From NCBI RefSeq assembly GCF_022829515.1, contig NZ_JAKSYL010000113.1, positions 1 through 51,182 of the forward strand: 51,182 nt of DNA. Direction: 5' to 3'. The translations under genes were made by a program, and so were the position numbers. This document shows positions 8,619 through 15,920 of the stretch, one piece after another. The stretch comes from Methylobacterium sp. J-048 (lineage in GTDB: Bacteria > Pseudomonadota > Alphaproteobacteria > Rhizobiales > Beijerinckiaceae). The stretch's first letter is position 1. Each line of letters starts with the position of its first letter. The notes beneath the pieces are model-generated. The model saw only the letters and a program-made list of their open reading frames with translations, had not been told where the DNA came from and ran no database searches.

Positions 8619-9296
8619 GTGCGACTGCTCGTCGTGGAGGATGACCGAGACATCAACCGGCAGGTGGTCGCTGCGCTGGAGGAGGCCGGCTACGTCGCCG
8701 ACAAGGCCTATGACGGCGAGGAGGGCGGCTATCTCGGCGAGAGCGAGCCCTACGACGCGATCATCCTCGATATGGGCCTGCCCAAGGCCGACGGCGTCTC
8801 GGTGCTGCAGAAATGGCGCCGGGCCGGGGTGAAGACGCCGGTGATCATCCTCACCGCCCGGGACCGCTGGTCCGACAAGGTCGATGGCTTCGATGCCGGC
8901 GCCGACGATTACGTGACCAAGCCGTTCCACATGGAAGAGCTGATGGCCCGGGTCCGGGCGCTCCTGCGCCGGGCGGCCGGCCACGCCTCCAGCCAGATCG
9001 CCTGCGGCCCCGTCACCCTCGACACCCGCTCCGGCAAGGTGTTCGTCGACGGCGCCCAGGTGAAGCTCACCAGCCACGAATACCGGCTGCTCTCCTACCT
9101 GATGCACCATACCGGCCGGGTGGTCTCCCGGGCCGAGCTGACCGAGCACCTCTACGACCAGGATTTCGACCGGGATTCGAACACCATCGAGGTGTTCGTC
9201 GGGCGGCTGCGCAAGAAGCTCGCAGTCGACCTGATCCAGACCGTGCGCGGGCTGGGTTACCTGGTGGACCCGAACCAGCCGCCGGCCCGGGTGTGA
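8619..9296 (+). CDS. OmpR-family response regulator (FeuP/PhoP-like)
   Basis: A 225-residue regulator with a receiver domain at 1-115 (acidic pocket E7, D8, D9; phosphoacceptor D51 in IILDMGLP; conserved Lys in VTKPFH) and a C-terminal winged helix (about 130-220, ending VRGLGYLV). It would be phosphorylated by the histidine kinase at 11328 and act on DNA. The GTG start has GGAG at 8609-8612. The overall sequence resembles the FeuP/PhoP group of Rhizobiales, in which kinase and regulator genes are normally adjacent. Here a PrpF-family gene begins inside this gene's stop codon (GTGA overlap) and separates the pair. Confidence 0.93.
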   Translation: MRLLVVEDDRDINRQVVAALEEAGYVADKAYDGEEGGYLGESEPYDAIILDMGLPKADGVSVLQKWRRAGVKTPVIILTARDRWSDKVDGFDAGADDYVTKPFHMEELMARVRALLRRAAGHASSQIACGPVTLDTRSGKVFVDGAQVKLTSHEYRLLSYLMHHTGRVVSRAELTEHLYDQDFDRDSNTIEVFVGRLRKKLAVDLIQTVRGLGYLVDPNQPPARV

Positions 9297-10522
9297 CCGG
9301 GGTGCCGACCCCCGGCACGCTGCCGGCCGTGTTCATGCGCGGGGGCACCAGCAAGGCGCTGATGCTGCATCGCCGGGACGTGCCGGGGGACATCGCCGCC
9401 TGGGAGCCGGCCTTCCTCTCCGCGATGGACAGCCCCGACCCGTTCGGGCGCCAGCTCAATGGCATGGGCGGGGGCGTCTCCTCGGTCTCGAAGATCTGCA
9501 TCGTCGAGCCCTCGACCCGGCCGGACGCCGACATCGACTACACCTTCGTGCAGGTGGTGGTCCGCGACGGGCGGATCGACCTGTCGGGCAATTGCGGCAA
9601 CATGCTCTCGGCGGTTGGGCCGTTCGCGGTGGACGAGGGGCTGGTGGAGGTCGCCGACGGCCCGGTGTGCTTACGGATCTTCAACACCAATACGCGCAAG
9701 CGGATCGAGGCCGGCTTCGAGGTCCGGGGCGGCCGTGCCATCTATCGCGGCGACCTGGCGATCCCCGGCGTCACCGGCACGGGTGCGCCGATCCGCCTCG
9801 ATTTCGTCGATCCGGGCGGCGCCACCACCGGAAATCTGCTGCCCACCGGCGCCGTCCGGCAGACCCTCGACGTGCCGGGCCTCGGCCCGGTCGAGGCCTC
9901 GCTGGTGGACGCGGCCAATGCCTGCGTGTTCGTCCTCGCCGCCGATCTGGGCCTCACCGGCACCGAACTGCCCGCCGCCCTGGAGGCGGTGCCCGGCCTC
10001 CTCGACCGGCTGTCGCGGATCCGCCTGGCCGCCTCCGTGGCGATGGGCATCGCCCCCGATCCCGATGCCGCCGCACGGATCGTCCACGTGCCCTTCGTCG
10101 GCCTGGTCGCGCCACCGCAGGATTCCTCAAGCCTGTCCGGGGCGGCGATCCGCGCCGCGGACATCGACCTGACCGCCCGGGTGATCTCGAACGGCGTGCC
10201 GCACCAGGCGCTGCCGCTCACCGCCACCCTGTGCCTCGCGGTGGCCGCCCGGATCGCGGGCAGTCTGGTCCACGAGGCCGCCCGCGCCACCGGCGACGCG
10301 GCGCTCCGGGTCGGCATGCCCTCGGGCATCCTCACCGCCGACGCCACCGTGGCGCGGGACGGCGACGGATGGCGGGCGGAACGCGGCTCGTTCTTCCGCA
10401 CCGCGCGGCCGCTGATGCGGGGCGAGGTGTTCTATGAACCTCGCACTCAGGTGCAAACGGATGGGACACGCGCTACACTCTTGGGCCGTGAGTCCCATGA
10501 ACAAGCGACCGGTCAAAGATAG
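9293..10522 (+). CDS. PrpF/4-oxalomesaconate tautomerase family isomerase
   Basis: The 409-residue protein belongs to the PrpF family (two diaminopimelate-epimerase-like lobes) that isomerises double bonds of unsaturated tricarboxylates such as aconitates or oxalomesaconate. Signatures are FMRGGTSKALMLH near the N-terminus, FGRQLNGMGGGVSSVSK, SGNCGNM with the catalytic Cys, and a second-lobe PSGILTADATVARDG. The GTG start overlaps the response-regulator stop (GTGA). The final 28 residues beyond GEVFYEP look like read-through into non-conserved sequence, so the original stop may have been lost. The gene has no metabolic partner here; it sits between a regulator and its kinase. The substrate cannot be assigned. 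Confidence 0.85.
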   Translation: MTGVPTPGTLPAVFMRGGTSKALMLHRRDVPGDIAAWEPAFLSAMDSPDPFGRQLNGMGGGVSSVSKICIVEPSTRPDADIDYTFVQVVVRDGRIDLSGNCGNMLSAVGPFAVDEGLVEVADGPVCLRIFNTNTRKRIEAGFEVRGGRAIYRGDLAIPGVTGTGAPIRLDFVDPGGATTGNLLPTGAVRQTLDVPGLGPVEASLVDAANACVFVLAADLGLTGTELPAALEAVPGLLDRLSRIRLAASVAMGIAPDPDAAARIVHVPFVGLVAPPQDSSSLSGAAIRAADIDLTARVISNGVPHQALPLTATLCLAVAARIAGSLVHEAARATGDAALRVGMPSGILTADATVARDGDGWRAERGSFFRTARPLMRGEVFYEPRTQVQTDGTRATLLGRESHEQATGQR

Positions 10523-10622
10523 AACCAATCGGCCGCTACCCGTGAAGCCGTTCGTCAGCGGCCGCGTCGGCGGTGGAAAGGCCATGCCTGCGCCTGTCGG
10601 CGGTCATCGTCAGGCGGTGAAT

Positions 10623-10712
10623 GATCCGCATCTCGTGCTGCTATCGAGCACGGCTTTTGATGCCCTCACGGACGCCCTTGATACGCCGCCGGCACCTTCA
10701 GAGGGGGCCCAG
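10623..10712 (+). pseudogene. Remnant of a DUF1778 (TacA-type) antitoxin C-terminus
   Basis: The translation LVLLSSTAFDALTDALDTPP, followed by APSEG, strongly resembles the C-terminal tail of DUF1778 antitoxins, which have a form like LS...FDAFL.AL..PPEPNE. The ribbon-helix-helix half that should precede it is not there, and no GNAT toxin gene follows. Base composition is less GC-biased than the flanks. The 550-bp stretch 10523-11072 otherwise holds only a palindromic repeat. Confidence 0.4.
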
Positions 10713-10816
10713 GCAGGCTGTTGCGCGCGCGCGCTCATGGCGATGCTAGGCCCAAGCAGAACGCGCCACCGCAGTCCTGTTTGAGCGCCAGTCGACCGGT
10801 CTTTCCAATCCACTCC

Positions 10817-10928
10817 CTCATCCTGAGGTGCCGAAGCGCAGCGGAGGCCTCGAAGGAGCCCTCCAGCCGGCCGCGTGATCCCTGGAGGGCTCCTTCGAGG
10901 CTCGCTTCGCTCGCACCTCAGGATGAGG
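10817..10928 (+). repeat. 110-bp palindromic repeat (CTCATCCTGAGGTGC), copy 1
   Basis: The outer arms CTCATCCTGAGG and CCTCAGGATGAGG are inverted, and inner arms GAAGGAGCCCTCCAG and CTGGAGGGCTCCTTC form a second stem. Other copies lie at 37472-37592, 40106-40216 and 43794-43903. Copies 1 and 4 are nearly identical. It lies between the PrpF-family gene and the sensor kinase. Confidence 0.85.
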
Positions 10929-11072
10929 TGGGAGATTGGGATCTCCGTGGTCGGACCCATCCTTCGACCGGCATCGGGCGGTCGAACGGACTCCAAGCGT
11001 GCGGTTGTTGTCGCGCTGTCGTCAATCGTTCTACATGAGGCCAGTCTGCGCCTCACGGATCTGCCTCCCGCC

Positions 11073-11297
11073 ATGACACCTGCCGACAGACCCGGTCCGG
11101 CGTCGCGGGCACGCCGGTTCAAGTCGTGGACGGGCCTGGATGCCTTGGCGTCCTTCTGGTCCTTCGGATACGACCCAATCCGGTATCCGCATCGCGACGA
11201 GGCCGAGGCCCTGCGGGGTGACGTTCGCCGCATCGGCGACGATCTGCGCGGCGTAATCGCACGCGAGGCGGTGCGTGAACCGATCAAGCGGGACTAG
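11073..11297 (+). CDS. Small hypothetical protein, 74 aa
   Basis: A short basic protein with an Asp/Arg-rich C-terminal helix (HRDEAEALRGDVRRIGDDLR) and a preceding aromatic segment (ASFWSFGYDPIRYPH). The frame is open far upstream through the palindromic repeat, but only the part from the ATG at 11073 looks like protein. No clear ribosome-binding site is present. It ends 30 bp before the sensor kinase. Function unknown, and it may be a decayed or spurious frame. Confidence 0.4.
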   Translation: MTPADRPGPASRARRFKSWTGLDALASFWSFGYDPIRYPHRDEAEALRGDVRRIGDDLRGVIAREAVREPIKRD

Positions 11298-11327
11298 GCC
11301 ATCACTTCCCCAGCCAGCATTGGGCCG

Positions 11328-12746
11328 ATGAAAACCCTGATCGGTCTCTTCTCCCTGCGCCGCCGCTCCATCGCGGTGCGGCTGGCCGTGTCGGCGTTCC
11401 TGTCGAGCTCGGCGATCCTGCTGATCGCGGCCTGGATCCTCACCACCCTGTACCGGGAGAACACCGAGCGCGCCTTCGACAGCCGGCTCCTGGTCTTCAC
11501 CAACAACCTCGCCACCGATCTCGTCTCGCCCAACGACCCCGAGAGCCGCAGCTTCGCGCTGGGCGATCCGCGCTTCGACCTGCCCCTGTCCGGCTGGTAC
11601 TGGCAGGTCGGCAAGCCCGACGCGAAGCCCCGGGACCTGCGCACCTCCCGCTCGCTGGTCGGCGTGCCGCTGGGGCCGGCCACCGATTCCGACGGCAAGG
11701 TCGGGGTCGGGCAGATCCGCCAGGGCTACGGCAAGGGCCAGGATGGGCGGCTGCTGCGCATCATGGAGCGCGACGTCGATCTCGGCGAGGAGGGCCGCTA
11801 CACCGTGCGGGTGGCCGGGCCGGCCGACGAGATCGTCAACGACGTCGACCGCTTCCGGAACTCGCTGACCATCACGTTCGGGCTGCTCGGCCTGTCGCTG
11901 GCGATCACCACCCTGCTGCAGATCCGGTTCGGCCTGGCGCCCCTGAAGAAGATGCGCGCCGCGCTCGGCGCCGTCCGCCGGGGCGAGGCCGACCGCATCA
12001 CCGGCACCTACCCGCGCGACATCGCCCCGCTCACCGGCGAGGTGAACCTCCTGATCGAGACCAACCGGGAGATCCTGGAGCGCGCCCGCACCCAGGTCGG
12101 CAACCTCGCCCACGCGCTGAAGACGCCGCTCTCGATCATCGTCAACGAGGTCGGCGCCTCGGACGCCCCCGAGGAGCTGTCCCAAAAAATCCGCGAGCAG
12201 GCCGCGGTGATGCGCGATCAGGTGAACTACCATCTCGACCGCGCCCGCGCTGCCGCTTTGGCCGGAACCCTCGGCACCTCGACCGAGGTCGAGCCGGCCC
12301 TGGCGGGCCTCGTGCGCACGTTCGGCAAGATCTACCGGGACAAGGACATCGCCTACGACGTCCATGTTCCCCCCGGCCTGCGCTTCCGGGGCGAGCGCCA
12401 GGATTTCGAGGAGATGGTCGGCAACCTCGTCGACAACGCCTCGAAATGGGCCCATGGCCGGGTGGCGATCCGCGCCGAGGCGGTGGCCCAGAACGATTAT
12501 CCCCACCTCGTGGTCGCCATCGAGGATGACGGCCCGGGCCTGCCCCCGGAGGCCCGCCAGGCCGTGCTCGGCCGGGGCCGGCGCCTGGACGAGTCGAAGC
12601 CCGGCTCCGGGCTCGGCCTCTCCATCGTGGCGGATCTCGCCACCCTGTACCGGGGGCGCTTCACCCTCGAACAGGCGACGCTCGGCGGCCTGCGGGCGGT
12701 TTTGGAAGTACCCGGCGACGCACCCGTCGGGGCGGCCAGCCATTGA
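11328..12746 (+). CDS. Sensor histidine kinase (PhoQ/FeuQ-like)
   Basis: A 472-residue membrane kinase. TM1 is at about 20-42, a periplasmic sensor region at 43-178, TM2 at about 180-199, then HAMP and a dimerisation domain with phosphoacceptor H262 in GNLAHALKTPLS. The ATPase domain carries an N box (NLVDNASKW), G1 (EDDGPGLP) and G2 (GSGLGLSIV). It should phosphorylate the regulator encoded at 8619. The periplasmic part shows no named ligand motif. The gene is separated from its regulator by about 2 kb of inserted or rearranged material, so the two may not be co-transcribed. No strong ribosome-binding site was found at the ATG. Confidence 0.92.
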   Translation: MKTLIGLFSLRRRSIAVRLAVSAFLSSSAILLIAAWILTTLYRENTERAFDSRLLVFTNNLATDLVSPNDPESRSFALGDPRFDLPLSGWYWQVGKPDAKPRDLRTSRSLVGVPLGPATDSDGKVGVGQIRQGYGKGQDGRLLRIMERDVDLGEEGRYTVRVAGPADEIVNDVDRFRNSLTITFGLLGLSLAITTLLQIRFGLAPLKKMRAALGAVRRGEADRITGTYPRDIAPLTGEVNLLIETNREILERARTQVGNLAHALKTPLSIIVNEVGASDAPEELSQKIREQAAVMRDQVNYHLDRARAAALAGTLGTSTEVEPALAGLVRTFGKIYRDKDIAYDVHVPPGLRFRGERQDFEEMVGNLVDNASKWAHGRVAIRAEAVAQNDYPHLVVAIEDDGPGLPPEARQAVLGRGRRLDESKPGSGLGLSIVADLATLYRGRFTLEQATLGGLRAVLEVPGDAPVGAASH

Positions 12747-12914
12747 TGGGATTCAAGTCACGCGGCGAAGGCTGCCGTGTTGACGCCGGCGATCTTCGGG
12801 TCTGACAGTGCCGCAAAGCTTGCCGCGTCGGCTACCTAGCGGAATCAGATCTTGGCGTTCGTCTCCCTCATCTCGGGGATACCGTCTTCGCTCAGCGTCG
12901 GAGCCGACGGCGAC

Positions 12915-13370
12915 ATGGCGCACGTGGTTCTTGTGCCGGTCGCCTATTGCGATGTCACCGACAGGCTGGTTCAGGTCGAATCGCGGCTGACATACACGCA
13001 GGCACCCTTGCCGCGCCTGCACATCGCTTCATTCCACGAATTTTCCTTCACGATCTTGGTCGTCAGCCTGTCGGACGACGCGCCGACCTATGAAACACAG
13101 GATCGGACCTACGCACGGCCCTACCTGCCCGATGCGTGTCGGCCCCTGATCATGCCGATCGTCTCGGCTTGTTTGAGAGCGCTCGTCGCTCATGTCCGGC
13201 CGACGGTGATCTACCGCGTCACAAAGTCTCGCAATCCGCCCGAGAAGGCGCTGCGGGAAGATGTCTTGCTGACACGGACGCTGGAAGGTGAGGGCTATGC
13301 GGTGATAGACACTGGAACGGATCTGTGGGGCCGAAGGTTTTGGGTCGTGAGCCGCGCGTTGACAGTCTGA
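12915..13370 (+). CDS. Conserved-looking hypothetical protein, 151 aa
   Basis: A soluble protein without signal peptide or membrane segment. The well-ordered central part includes LPRLHIASFHEFSFTILVVSLSDD and a C-terminal part with YRVTKSRNPPEKA and GTDLWGRRFWVVS. I do not recognise the family. The ATG at 12915 was chosen. A TTG at 12852 would add 21 residues and has a weak GGAA upstream. Codon use is less GC-biased than the neighbours, suggesting a younger or transferred gene. It precedes a small gene by 38 bp on the same strand. Confidence 0.6.
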   Translation: MAHVVLVPVAYCDVTDRLVQVESRLTYTQAPLPRLHIASFHEFSFTILVVSLSDDAPTYETQDRTYARPYLPDACRPLIMPIVSACLRALVAHVRPTVIYRVTKSRNPPEKALREDVLLTRTLEGEGYAVIDTGTDLWGRRFWVVSRALTV

Positions 13371-13408
13371 GATCCGTGTGAAGAATATCGATCGCTTAGG
13401 AGGATGCC

Positions 13409-13582
13409 ATGACCACCACCCTGCGGCATCCGCGCAGCGACGATCATTACATTAGCGACCGTGTCTTCGATGGTGTCCGGACACGCGATGCCGACACGTC
13501 GGCCCGGGATCGCGAGCGGGGCGTGAAGCAACTGGACCGTCTCCGCGCGGGGCGCCGGGCCGATGGCGATAAGCGCGCCTGA
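13409..13582 (+). CDS. Small charged protein, 57 aa
   Basis: A short frame beginning MTTTLRHPRSDDHYISDRVF and continuing with an Arg/Asp-rich helix. The ATG at 13409 has a near-perfect TAGGAGG site at 13397-13403, and a clear intrinsic terminator follows 35 bp after the stop. This combination supports a real expressed small gene of unknown function. It probably shares a transcript with the preceding hypothetical gene. Confidence 0.6.
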   Translation: MTTTLRHPRSDDHYISDRVFDGVRTRDADTSARDRERGVKQLDRLRAGRRADGDKRA

Positions 13583-13616
13583 TCACGGCGATGTTTTGGA
13601 GCTGCGACGTTCGAAG

Positions 13617-13640
13617 ACCCCGCTTCAGCGGGGTTTTTTA
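13617..13640 (+). terminator. Rho-independent terminator
   Basis: The stem CCCCGC (13618-13623) pairs with GCGGGG (13628-13633) around a TTCA loop and is followed at once by TTTTTT. It ends the 12915-13582 transcription unit before ccmI. Confidence 0.9.
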
Positions 13641-13773
13641 TTGCTTTTGCGGGACCGGGCCCGCAAGCGAAGTTTTGCGCTGGCTGGGATGAGCGCCGAA
13701 GCAATCAATCCGTCCTGCGGCCTATCGTGTTAGGCCTTTCCCGACTGGGCCACGGCAGAGTTTCCGAGTTTCG

Positions 13774-15261
13774 ATGACGGCGATCTGGTTCATTCTGGCG
13801 GGCATGACCGCGGCGGCCGTGCTCGGCCTGCTTTGGCCGATGTCGCGGCGTACGGCCGTTCCGGCCGGCGAGGGCGGCGGCTCCGGCGTCGATACCGAGA
13901 CGGCGTTCTACGAGGACCAGATCGCCGAGATCGGGCGTGATTTGGAGCGTGGCCTGATCGCGCCGGACGAGGCCGAGACCGCGCGGGCCGAGGCGGCCCG
14001 CCGGCTGCTGCGGGCGAGCCGCGACGCCCGGCGCGACGCGTCGGATGCCGTCGCGGACGAGGCCGCGCGCCCGGCCGAGCCGCGGCTGCGCCGGCGCCGG
14101 GCCGCCTCCGCGTTCGCCCTGTCCACGATCCCGCTGGTCGCGCTGATCGCCTACGGGCTCTACGGCTCGCCGGAACTGCCCGCGCAGACCGATGCCGACC
14201 GGCAGGCCGCCCGGGGCGGTACCGAGGACCTGATGAAGGCGGTCGGCCAGATCGAGGCGCGGCTGGCCCGCGACCCGAACGACGCCCGCGGCTGGGCCGT
14301 GCTCGCCCCGGTCTACATGCGCACAGGCCGGTTCGACGACGCGGCCCGCGCCTTCGCCAACATCGCCCGCCTGAAAGGCGAGACCGCCGACATCCTGTCC
14401 GATTGGGGCGAGGCCCTGGCGGCGGCCGGGGAAGGGACCGTCTCGCCCGAGGCCAAGGCGCTGTTCGAGAAGGCCCAGGCCAAAGATGCGAACGCGCCGA
14501 AGGCCCGCTTCTATCTCGCCCGCGCGGCCGAGCAGGCCGGCGACACCGGCGAGGCGATCCGCCAGCTCGCCGCCCTGGAGGCCGCGAGCCCCGCCGACGC
14601 GCCCTGGCTCGGGCTGGTCCGGCAGAACCTCGCCCGGCTCAAGGGCGAGCCGGCGCCGGCCGCCGTCCCACCGGCACCCCAGACGATTCCGGCCGAGCAG
14701 CAGGCGGCGATCCGCGGCATGGTCGATGGGCTGGATGCCCGGCTCAAGGCGTCCGGCGGCACGCCGGACGAGTGGCTGCGGCTGACCCGCTCGAGGGCGG
14801 TGCTCGGCGAGCGCGATCAGGCGATCGCCGCGCTGGCCCGGGCTCGGGTGGCGCTCGCCGGTGACCCGCAGGGGCTCGCGCAGGTCGAGGCCGGCGCCCG
14901 CATCCTGGGTCTTGATCCCGGCGCCTCGGCCCAACCGGCGGCGCCCGGTCCCATGGCGGGGCCCGCGCCCCGCTCCGACACCGAATCGGCCGCCGCGGCC
15001 ATGCAGGCGATGTCGCCGGCCGAGCGCGACGTCGCGATCCGCGGCATGGTCGACGGCCTAGACCGGCGCCTGGCGGCGCGGGGCGGCACGCCCGACGAGT
15101 GGCTGCGGCTCGTGCGTTCCTACAGCGCACTCGGCGAGCGCGATCAGGCGATCAAGGCCCTCGACCGCGCCCGGATGGCGCTCGCTGCCAACGGCGAGGC
15201 GGCGGGCCGGCTCGATGGGCTCGCCCGGGAACTCGACCTGGCCCCAAGATCCAATCCCTGA
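13774..15261 (+). CDS. ccmI: Cytochrome c biogenesis protein CcmI (CycH), TPR protein
   Basis: A 495-residue protein that holds apocytochrome c for the haem lyase complex at the periplasmic membrane face. TM1 is at about 3-21, a cytoplasmic loop with leucine-zipper-like heptads at 40-105, and TM2 at about 110-131. The periplasmic part carries TPRs (for example WAVLAPVYMRTGRFDDAARAF). The C-terminal half holds two copies of one module, both opening AIRGMVDGLD, at about residues 312-380 and 421-490. Typical rhizobial CycH proteins are about 120 residues shorter, which the duplication may explain. It is followed by ccmE and ccmF on the same strand. Confidence 0.92.
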   Translation: MTAIWFILAGMTAAAVLGLLWPMSRRTAVPAGEGGGSGVDTETAFYEDQIAEIGRDLERGLIAPDEAETARAEAARRLLRASRDARRDASDAVADEAARPAEPRLRRRRAASAFALSTIPLVALIAYGLYGSPELPAQTDADRQAARGGTEDLMKAVGQIEARLARDPNDARGWAVLAPVYMRTGRFDDAARAFANIARLKGETADILSDWGEALAAAGEGTVSPEAKALFEKAQAKDANAPKARFYLARAAEQAGDTGEAIRQLAALEAASPADAPWLGLVRQNLARLKGEPAPAAVPPAPQTIPAEQQAAIRGMVDGLDARLKASGGTPDEWLRLTRSRAVLGERDQAIAALARARVALAGDPQGLAQVEAGARILGLDPGASAQPAAPGPMAGPAPRSDTESAAAAMQAMSPAERDVAIRGMVDGLDRRLAARGGTPDEWLRLVRSYSALGERDQAIKALDRARMALAANGEAAGRLDGLARELDLAPRSNP

Positions 15262-15406
15262 CGATCGCGGCGGCTGTTCGTACGACAATCGGTCCTGCCC
15301 GACGCCCTTGACCGGCGCGGCTACCCGGCCGACACCCTCAAGGCTAGAATGAGAACGGTTTAGGTCTGCTCGGGCCCAGGCCGCCGGATCCCGGGGTGGA
15401 AGAGAC

Positions 15407-15910
15407 GTGACGCGCAAGAGCCGCCGCCTGATCCTGATCGCCGCCTGCGGCAGCGTCCTGGCCCTCGCCGTGGGCTTGATCCTGTTCGCGATGAGCGGCT
15501 CGATCGTGTTCTTCCGCTCGCCCAGCGACATCGCCCAGCAGGGCATCGCCCCCGGCACCCGCCTGCGGCTCGGTGGCCTGGTGAAGGACGGCTCGCTCCG
15601 GCGCGGGCCAGACCAGACGGTGGATTTCGCCGTGACCGACACGAACGCCACCGTCGAGGTCCAGTACAAGGGCCTGCTGCCCGACCTGTTCCGCGAGGGC
15701 CAGGGCGTCGTGGCCGAGGGCATGCTGGAGCCGGGCGGCCGGTTCCGCGCCGATACCGTGCTCGCCAAGCACGACGAATCGTACATGCCCCGCGAGGTCG
15801 CCGACGCCCTGAAGGCGCAGGGACGCTGGCAGGAGGGTGGCGACAAAGGCGGCCCGAAGCCCGTCACCGCCTCGAACGGCGGGACCCTCGGCCCCCGCAG
15901 CGAGCGGTAA
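15407..15910 (+). CDS. ccmE: Haem chaperone CcmE (CycJ)
   Basis: A 167-residue membrane-anchored OB-fold protein that binds haem covalently in the periplasm and passes it to CcmF. It has an N-terminal basic stretch, one TM helix (about 8-29) and a beta domain with GLVKDGSLRR. The haem-attachment motif is HDESY with His122 and Tyr126, then MPREV. A flexible Gly/Lys/Pro tail follows. It starts with GTG at 15407. ccmF begins 10 bp after its stop. Confidence 0.95.
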   Translation: MTRKSRRLILIAACGSVLALAVGLILFAMSGSIVFFRSPSDIAQQGIAPGTRLRLGGLVKDGSLRRGPDQTVDFAVTDTNATVEVQYKGLLPDLFREGQGVVAEGMLEPGGRFRADTVLAKHDESYMPREVADALKAQGRWQEGGDKGGPKPVTASNGGTLGPRSER

Positions 15911-15920
15911 GGAACCCGGC

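Noticed and set aside
10434..10784. A 116-codon frame starting inside the PrpF gene end
   Set aside because: Only the short DUF1778-like part looks meaningful, so the whole frame is not a functional gene.
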